64,000 nt of DNA from positions 1,054,001 through 1,118,000 of the forward strand of contig JBBPUQ010000009.1 of the NCBI GenBank assembly GCA_038501195.1, given 5' to 3'. The stretch is from Nemania diffusa. Its lineage: Eukaryota > Ascomycota > Sordariomycetes > Xylariales > Xylariaceae. The notes beneath the pieces are model-generated. The model was not told where the DNA came from and ran no database searches. It worked only from the letters and a program-made list of their open reading frames with translations. The translations under genes and the position numbers were made by a program. Shown here one piece after another: positions 57,215-64,000 of this stretch (within the stretch, counting starts at the first letter, position 1; each line of letters begins with the position of its first letter).

Positions 57215-58653
57215 GGTTGTGATTTATGATGAGATTGAAATAAAACCATGGTGTCTAGTCGTGAAGTTAGTTAGTACCTAGGGATACATAACCCAGATGA
57301 TATTGAATAAGGTCCAGCTCATTTTGAGTTTTAAGATTTCATGAAGCTTGAAATCTATGGAAAGAGCTCCATTTACCCTAATCATGTGGGATTGGGTCAT
57401 ACCTTAAAAATCTAGTTTAAGGATATATGCATGTAGCAGAGCTTGCCCATCACTTAGATATATACTTTTGCTCAGTCTCATGAATACTGAACTTATGCAG
57501 AGCGAAACTGTCAACAAAACGGCTGCATCTATGCACGCAATTTAACGATGTTATTGTTTTGGGCGCTTACATAAGACATTTAGTAACGGAATCGCCAATT
57601 TGTTCCTTCACTTGCTATTGCAAACACTCAAAAATAGCCGGCTCAGTATGCCTTCACTAGGCATCGACGCGCATCTCCACCAGCTTGAAATCTTACCATA
57701 ATAATATATTCCCAGTAATGTTAAATCGCGTATACGGTTGACAGGACGTTGACATATATACTTAAAGCTTTCGAACAATAGTATTTCTTAGTATTAATTG
57801 AAATCTTTTCTTGCCATCACCCATAGCTAGACAAGAGTTATAGTCTCTGCTTCTGCAACCAACTCTACAGCAAATTAACCTCCCTACAGCTCTTTTGAAT
57901 ATGGACCAAGACAAGTTGTGAGAGAATCATTCATTCTATCCGTTACCTTGAACTAGAGAAGAGTGTCATGTTGCTTCCAGGTGGTCACAGTCTTCCTTTT
58001 ATAGCCTTGATCATAGCTTCAACCGTGGTGTGGACCGGCATGAACCATTTGTGTAGCGGATTGTAGGGCTCTTCAAAGGCGGCATGAAGCATAACGAGGA
58101 TCTCGCCGAAATCCACCGCATCTGTTACTTCTCGAAACAGAGAGGGTATAGTCGCCAAAGTACCGCGACGATACTAACCAATTCGAAGTGTGAGTAGAAT
58201 ATAGGCGCCATATGGCAACCGGTTCTCGGTTTTGTGGTGATAGGTCCCTCCTTTTTTATCTTGAACTATCAAATGGCCCAAGGTCAAGCTGACAGCTAGT
58301 ACACCTCAACGCCAACGTACATATGTACGCAGCGTATATAAACCATAGTATAGATATTTGAGAGTTACCTAAAGCTTTTTGTATAGGCAGTATCGATATT
58401 AACGACGTTGATTAATTTATTCGCATAAAGACTGTTTTTTTATTGTAGCAATAAACATATATGTATTACGTACCTAGATAGGTACCTAGCCCACCTACAA
58501 GTAGCGGCGTAGATAGCTCCCCAACCCACCTATCTAGATTATGTAGGTAGCCAGCCACTCAACCCGTTAAGCCACACCAGCTTCCAAAAGCTCACGAGAG
58601 AGAGACGCTGGCGCAAACCTATTCTTGCGCGCCGTGGTTCCGTGGTTCATATC
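57215..58653. other. divergent intergenic region, 1.4 kb
   Basis: It holds the promoters of the cysteine-synthase-like and methyltransferase genes. TACCTAGATAGGTACCTAG-type palindromic sequence occurs near 58472-58490, followed by more CCACCTA/TAGGTAG motifs to 58555. Frames are short and nothing is recognisable as a gene. Confidence 0.5.
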
Positions 58654-60409
58654 ATGGACTCTCCTATAGTTACACAACTCTTCCGGCAGCTATTCCGGCA
58701 TCCGGCGTGCCAATCGAGGAGGAAGCTAGCCACCGCCACGAAGTTCGCCGCACCTCTTCAACATGGCGGTCGTGCTCGTCTGCAGCAGCGCCAGCAGCGC
58801 CAACAACCGTCGCAGCAGAGGAGGACGGTGACGTCTCGAGACGCCGCTCGCGGACACAACGCGCCAAAGAAGAACACCGGGGAGAATTGGCAGCAGCGGA
58901 GCGAGGTGTTCTCTCTGGACATGTCCGAGGAATACAAAAAGTACCCGACGGTGACGGCCAAGGATTTGCGATTGAGCCGGGATCGGCCTCGGAAAGTCAA
59001 GATGTTGACGCGGGACTTCATAGAAGGTGTGTGTCTTGGGCCGCTGTCCTTGTCGAGACGCCGAGACGCATGTTCCATATACATTGTCCTTGCCGTCTGC
59101 GGCACGAGCTTCGTTCATAGGAGCCCAATTCGCTCACATGGTGCTCAGACAGTTTATACAACCCCCACTACGGCTACTTCTCTAAGCAAGTCGTCATCTT
59201 CAGCCCTGGCGAACCCTTCAGCTTCAACACGATCCGCGACGAACCGACGTTCTACGCCGAAGTGGGAAAGAGGTACACCGAGTTCGAAGACGCCCTCGAC
59301 GCGAAGCAGTACGACGACACCCGGCAGCTCTGGCACACGCCCACCGAGCTGTTCCGCCCTTACTACGGCGAGGCCATCGCGCGGTACCTGATGGCCAACT
59401 ACGTCACCGCCAACTACGTGTCGTACCCGTACAACGACCTGATCATCTACGAGATGGGCGCCGGCAGGGGCACGCTGATGCTGAACATACTAGACTACAT
59501 CAGGTGCATGGAGCCGTCCATCTACGACCGGACCAAGTACAAGATCATCGAGATCTCGCCCTCGCTCGCCGCCCTGCAGAACTCGCAGATGATGGCCGAC
59601 GCCGCGACCCGGGGCCACGCGTCCAAGGTCGAGATCATCAACAAGTCCATCTTCGACTGGGACGAGCGCGTGCCGTCGCCGTGCTTCTTCCTCGCCATGG
59701 AGGTCTTCGACAACTTCGCGCACGACGTCGTGCGCTACGACCTCGCCACCGAGGAGCCGCTGCAGGGCACCGTGCTGATCGACGAGCTCGGCGACTTCTA
59801 CGAGTTCTACGAGCCCGTCCTCGACCCCGTCGCCGCGCGCTTCCTGCGCGTGCGCCACGCCGCCGCCGACGGCCGCTACCCCGCCCCCTACAGCTCGAGC
59901 GCCACCCTGCGCGCCCTCAGGCGCCGCCTCTCCCCCTTCGCCCCAAACCTCAGCGACCCCGAGTACATCCCCACCCGCCTCATGCAGTTCTTCGACATCA
60001 TCGAGAAGTACTTCCCCGCCCACCGCCTCGTCACGAGCGACTTCCACGCTCTCCCCGACACCGTCAAGGGGCTCAACAGCCCCGTCGTGCAGACGCGGTA
60101 CCAGCGGCGCATGGTGCCCGTGTCCACGCCTCTCGTAAGTCTACCCACCCAACCCAGTCCTGGGGAAATCGCATTGTTAACCACCTATATCCCCCGCAGG
60201 TCCACCAGGGCTACTTCGACATCCTCTTCCCCACCGACTTCCGCATCATGGAGGCCATGTACCGCGCCATCACCGGCCGCTTCACCCGCGTCACGTCGCA
60301 CGAGGACTTCATGCGCGCCTGGGCCTACGTCGCCGACACCGAGACGCGGAGCGGCGAGAACCCCCTTCTGAGCTGGTACAAGAACGCCAGCATGATGGTC
60401 ACTGTATAA
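58654..60409 (+). CDS. MidA/NDUFAF7-type methyltransferase
   Basis: Three exons (58654-59026, 59149-60134, 60200-60409) give 522 aa. The first 60 residues are rich in Arg, Gln and Ala with few acids, as expected of a mitochondrial presequence. DSLYNPHYGYFSKQ, completed across intron 1, begins the COG1565 core. EMGAGRGTLMLNILDYI is the S-adenosylmethionine loop, and FFLAMEVFDNFAHD a later conserved segment. In animals NDUFAF7 dimethylates an arginine of the complex I subunit NDUFS2 during assembly; a similar mitochondrial role is likely here. I use the ATG at 58654 because the frame upstream begins with GTG. Exon 2 is very GC-rich. Confidence 0.92.
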
Positions 60410-61159
60410 ACATCTCTACCTCCCTCCCTCTACCCCACCAAACCCCTGAACCATCTACACCACCGATCTAGAGAAAACGCGCCAGCGAGACACATCCCTC
60501 TACAAATACGTACTGCATTCCGCGTCTGCTTTGCGATGTAACAGTATTGACCCTGCGCAAGGAGCCGGCTGCTGCAACACATGGTCGAGGGAGGGGGCGT
60601 GACATAGAAGGTGTGGTCGGGGACTCATTAGCATTGAACTATATCAAAACATGGCTTTTGGTCTTTGGTATTTATCCACGTATATATGCATATCTACTGA
60701 TCTCAAGTTAGAGTTGTGTATAACTTGAACCATTTAACACCTTGACTTAGTCGCTGATGTGAATTTTCTCAAATTGTGAACTCCTTGCCATGTCATGGTA
60801 TCAGTAGTGCTCTTTTTGTGGTATTCTCACGCCCATTTATTTTTCTATATCACAATATTGTGTGGTTGTTGCATCTAAACTTTTCTATATTCGTATACCA
60901 TGTGGCGATGTAAATGCCATGTAGAACCCGTCTTTTCTTCATAAACAGCAGTATCGAAAAGGGGTTTCTGTAGCACAAGCGAACAACAAGAGCCAGCACA
61001 AAATTCTGATATTTCAAACATGGTATTCATGGTCAGTTGCTACTAGTACAGATTGAAACCTCTAGCTCATCTATATAGACTAGCTAGGATTTATCTAAAT
61101 CAAACCATTTCCATTCCGGTCTTCTAGTTGAGCCGGTATTGGTATTTAGATGGGTATAT
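60410..61159. other. convergent intergenic region
   Basis: 750 bp between the 3' ends of the methyltransferase and alanyl-tRNA synthetase genes. It is AT-rich in the middle. No gene or RNA is evident. Confidence 0.55.
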
Positions 61160-64000
61160 TTACTCCGAGATTTTGAGTTTCTCTGCGAGCCACTTCTCCG
61201 CAACTGCAACAGCCTCCTCGATCTTGTCGGGGTTAGTGCCCTGACCTTGTCTGGTCGGCTCTTTACCACCAGATCTACCGCCAATGACATCCGTAACGGC
61301 AGTAGACCATTTTTCCGCGGTGACACCCTGGGATGCGAGATGCTAAGATCGTAAGTCAGCTAAAGTTATTTGAATACGGGAGAGACGCGTATATATGGCC
61401 GAGAATTAAACTTACAGTGCCGACATATAGACCGTGGACCACGGCACCTTCCGCCTGGCTCCCACCAAAGACATAAACTGTCCTCTCCTTGTCCTTGTTC
61501 TTGAAGTGGTTCATCACATCTGCAACAGCTTTAGCATTTGCAGAGATGGGTAGGTGGGCGATGAAGTGCTTGGCGTCTTTGTTCTCGTCCTTGGCGAAAT
61601 AACCGGTCACCGTGTCAAGTGCGGTCTTGGATTCGGCCTTTTGTCTTTTCTTCTGCTCGTCAACGACGGTCTTAACGACTTTGGCGAACCGCGTTTTCAG
61701 CTCCTCTTTCTCGAGTGTAGAAATAACCAAGGTATTAAGGTCCACGGTAGCCTGTTTGACATCGGCCTCTTTCTCCGGACCAAAGGGCAGAGTACTCATA
61801 ACGTCAATTCGCTTAGAGAACTCCGCTGCCTCACGTTGAACACGGTGAGCAGCCTCACCAGTGTAAGCAACGATTCGGCGAATTCCCTTGGCAATGCCGC
61901 TTTCCTCAACTATGACTAGATCCTTAATAAGACCAGTCTTATCCACGTGCGTTCCACCACAAAATTCCACACTAACTTCCCGCCATTTGAGGTTCTCGGG
62001 TGTCTCAAGGAGCGTGTCGACATCGATACCAACCGATACTACCCGTACAGGGTTGGGATAAGTCTCGCCGAAGACGGCACGGACGCCAGCAATCTTTTTT
62101 GCCAAGTCCAGCTCGACATCTTTTGAGTAGATCTGGAAGTTTTGTTTTATGTACGCGTTTGATAGTGACTCGATCTTCTGTAGTTCAGGAAGCGTGACCC
62201 CTGTCTTGTGACTGAAGTCGAATCGCAGCTTATCTTGGTCTACCAACGAACCCTTCTGGTTGACATCATCACCTAGCACCTCTCTTAATGAATGGTTGAG
62301 AATATGTGTCGCAGTATGGTTGCTCCGTATAGGTTGTCTCCTCAATTCGTCGTACTCGCAGATAACTTCGTCACCGGCTTTCAATTCGCCATACTTGAGA
62401 TATCCGTTGTGGATAATATAACCACCAAATTGTTGGACGTCATGCACTTCAAACTCGGCAACGTCGTCGATGAGAATCCGTCCCTCGTCGGCGACTTGGC
62501 CACCTTGTTCGGCATAAAAGTTGGTCTTGTCGAGAAGAAGACCAAAAGGGGTATTTGGTGGCAAATCTTTGGTTGATTTCAGGAATCCAGTGCCCGTGTA
62601 TATTAGTTGAACCTTGCCAATGGTGTTGCCCTTTGAGAACTTCGGTTCGTCATCTGGAGTGGGTAGCTGAAGCTGATCTTTTAGTTCCGCTAGCTGATGT
62701 ACGTTTAATTTAGCAAATGTTTGGGACGATTCCTTCACCGCTTTGCTCGCCTCACGAGCCTTCTCTCGTGCCTCTGCAATCTCTTCCTCGTCCATTGACA
62801 AACCTCTTTCCTCAGCCATGAGCTTCGTCAAATCCTCGGGGAAACCAAACGTATCGTATAATCTCCATACATCTGCACCTGATAGCTTTTTTGATCCGTT
62901 ATTCAGGGCCTCGGCAGCGTATTTTTCGAATTGCTTCTCTCCCCGGTCTAATGTCCTAGAAAATGCTTCCTCTTCCTCGTCAAGTAGCTCTTTGACATCC
63001 TGCTGCTTCTTAATAATATCTGGAAATTGTGTCCCCATCTGCTCCACGAGCGCAGGCAGAATCTTCGAAAAGAATGACCCAATCTCGGCATTGAAGTATT
63101 TTCTAGCATATCGGACACCCCTACGGAGGACACGTCGTACAACATAGCCTCTTCCCTCATTGTTTGGAGAGGCACCGTCTGATATCGCAAAGGTAAGAAG
63201 GCGTATATGATCAGCAACGACACGATAGGCGGTGTCGATGCCGTCGACGTCGTCCTTGCCGTACTTGTCGGTGTAGTCTCGGGCGCCAGTGACTTCCTGG
63301 ATCTTATTGAAAAGGGGAGTGAAGATATCGGTAGCGTAATTCGAATCCTTGTTTTGGAGGGCGGAAACGAGTCGCTCGAATCCCATGCCCGTATCAATAT
63401 GCTTGGCGGGAAGTGTTTTAAGAGATTTGTCCTCTTGCCTATCGAATTGCATAAACACGTTATTCCAAACCTCGACAACCATTGGATCATCTGCATTGAC
63501 AAGATGCGCAGCGTTCCTGCCGCCGATTTTGTCATAATGGATCTCAGAGCAAGGGCCGCAGGGACCAGTTGCTCCCATTTCCCAGAAATTGTCTTTCATA
63601 TTGCCGGGTAGAATGTGGTCTTCGGGAACACCAACGGACTTCCATAGCTCTTTGGCCTCGTGATCGGGTTCGAGATTCATTTCGGGGTTGCCTTCAAAGT
63701 AGGTTACGTATAGTCTAGTAGGATCGAGGCCATAAACCTTGGTGAGTAGCTCCCAAGACCATTCAACAGCCTCCTTCTTGAAATAGTCGCCGAATGACCA
63801 GTTTCCCAGCATTTCAAAGAAAGTGTGATGGTATGAATCCTTTCCGACATCGTCGAGGTCATTGTGCTTGCCACCGGCACGAATGCATTTTTGGGTATCG
63901 ACAGCGCGCTTTAACTTGGCGAGATCGTCGGTGCTTGCGATAGTTCCCAGAAAGATGGGCTTAAACTGGTTCATGCCAGCGTTTGTAAAAACTTGTAGTA
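61160..64000 (-). CDS. alanyl-tRNA synthetase, 5' end outside window
   Basis: The gene is cut by the right edge. The main exon (64000-61416) opens in the motif [16 protein letters not shown] of the class II catalytic domain. Later come [22 protein letters not shown], the ATP/alanine site, and [10 protein letters not shown]. The editing domain shows [16 protein letters not shown] and [10 protein letters not shown], whose His and Cys bind the editing-site zinc. A 73-nt intron (61415-61343) precedes the last exon (61342-61160), which encodes the C-terminal [15 protein letters not shown] motif and ends KLKISE. The residues lacking are the first 50-100, including any mitochondrial signal. Fungi usually make cytosolic and mitochondrial forms from one such gene. 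The 28 codons after the true donor are intronic and are not part of the protein. Confidence 0.95.

Noticed and set aside
59490..60409. Open frames of about 185 and 301 codons overlapping the methyltransferase
   Set aside because: Shadow frames of a GC-rich exon; the last 70 codons of the plus-strand one are simply the true exon 3.
1..64000. CRISPR array
   Set aside because: No regularly spaced repeat with unique spacers; the tandem repeats are contiguous minisatellites in a eukaryotic genome.

Overview
The window is nuclear DNA from a filamentous ascomycete (Pezizomycotina). The evidence is short introns of about 50-140 nt with GT/AG ends, a multidomain non-reducing polyketide synthase with an N-terminal SAT domain, a Zn2Cys6 regulator, a fungal IKS1-type kinase, and long AT-richer intergenic tracts with short tandem repeats. 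I cannot assign a class or species.

Region 1 (1-7421) has no gene I can support. It holds a 13-bp minisatellite and a few orphan coding-like frames, and looks like an accessory, decaying region.

Region 2 (7422-36418) is a secondary-metabolite cluster of nine genes: a Dabb alpha/beta-barrel protein (-), a TropC-type non-haem iron dioxygenase (-), a YCII-domain protein (+), an MCT-type MFS transporter (+), a ToxD/CipB-type medium-chain dehydrogenase (-), a Zn2Cys6 regulator (+), an unrecognised 267-aa protein (-), a TropB-type FAD monooxygenase (-) and a SAT-KS-AT-PT-ACP-MT-R polyketide synthase of about 2623 aa (+). The PKS, flavin monooxygenase and dioxygenase are the three enzyme types known to make a tropolone nucleus in stipitatic acid biosynthesis: a 3-methylorcinaldehyde-type product, oxidative dearomatisation, then ring expansion. 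No P450 (TropD type) or terpene enzyme was found, so the end product is open. The Dabb, YCII, dehydrogenase and 267-aa proteins may act in unassigned tailoring steps.

Region 3 (37.7-42.0 kb) holds a microbial-type rhodopsin (-) and a carotenoid cleavage oxygenase (+), divergent from each other. The oxygenase could supply the retinal that the opsin needs.

Region 4 (42.7-64.0 kb) is mostly housekeeping: IKS1-like kinase, NAD-dependent epimerase-like protein, a small CxxC-rich protein, TFIIS, a cysteine-synthase-like membrane protein, a NDUFAF7/MidA-type methyltransferase, and an alanyl-tRNA synthetase cut by the right edge. It is interrupted by a gene-poor block (48.4-54.3 kb) with tandem repeats, a degenerate direct repeat and possible retroelement remnants.

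Exon boundaries were read by eye from splice consensus, frame continuity and family conservation. No search was run.
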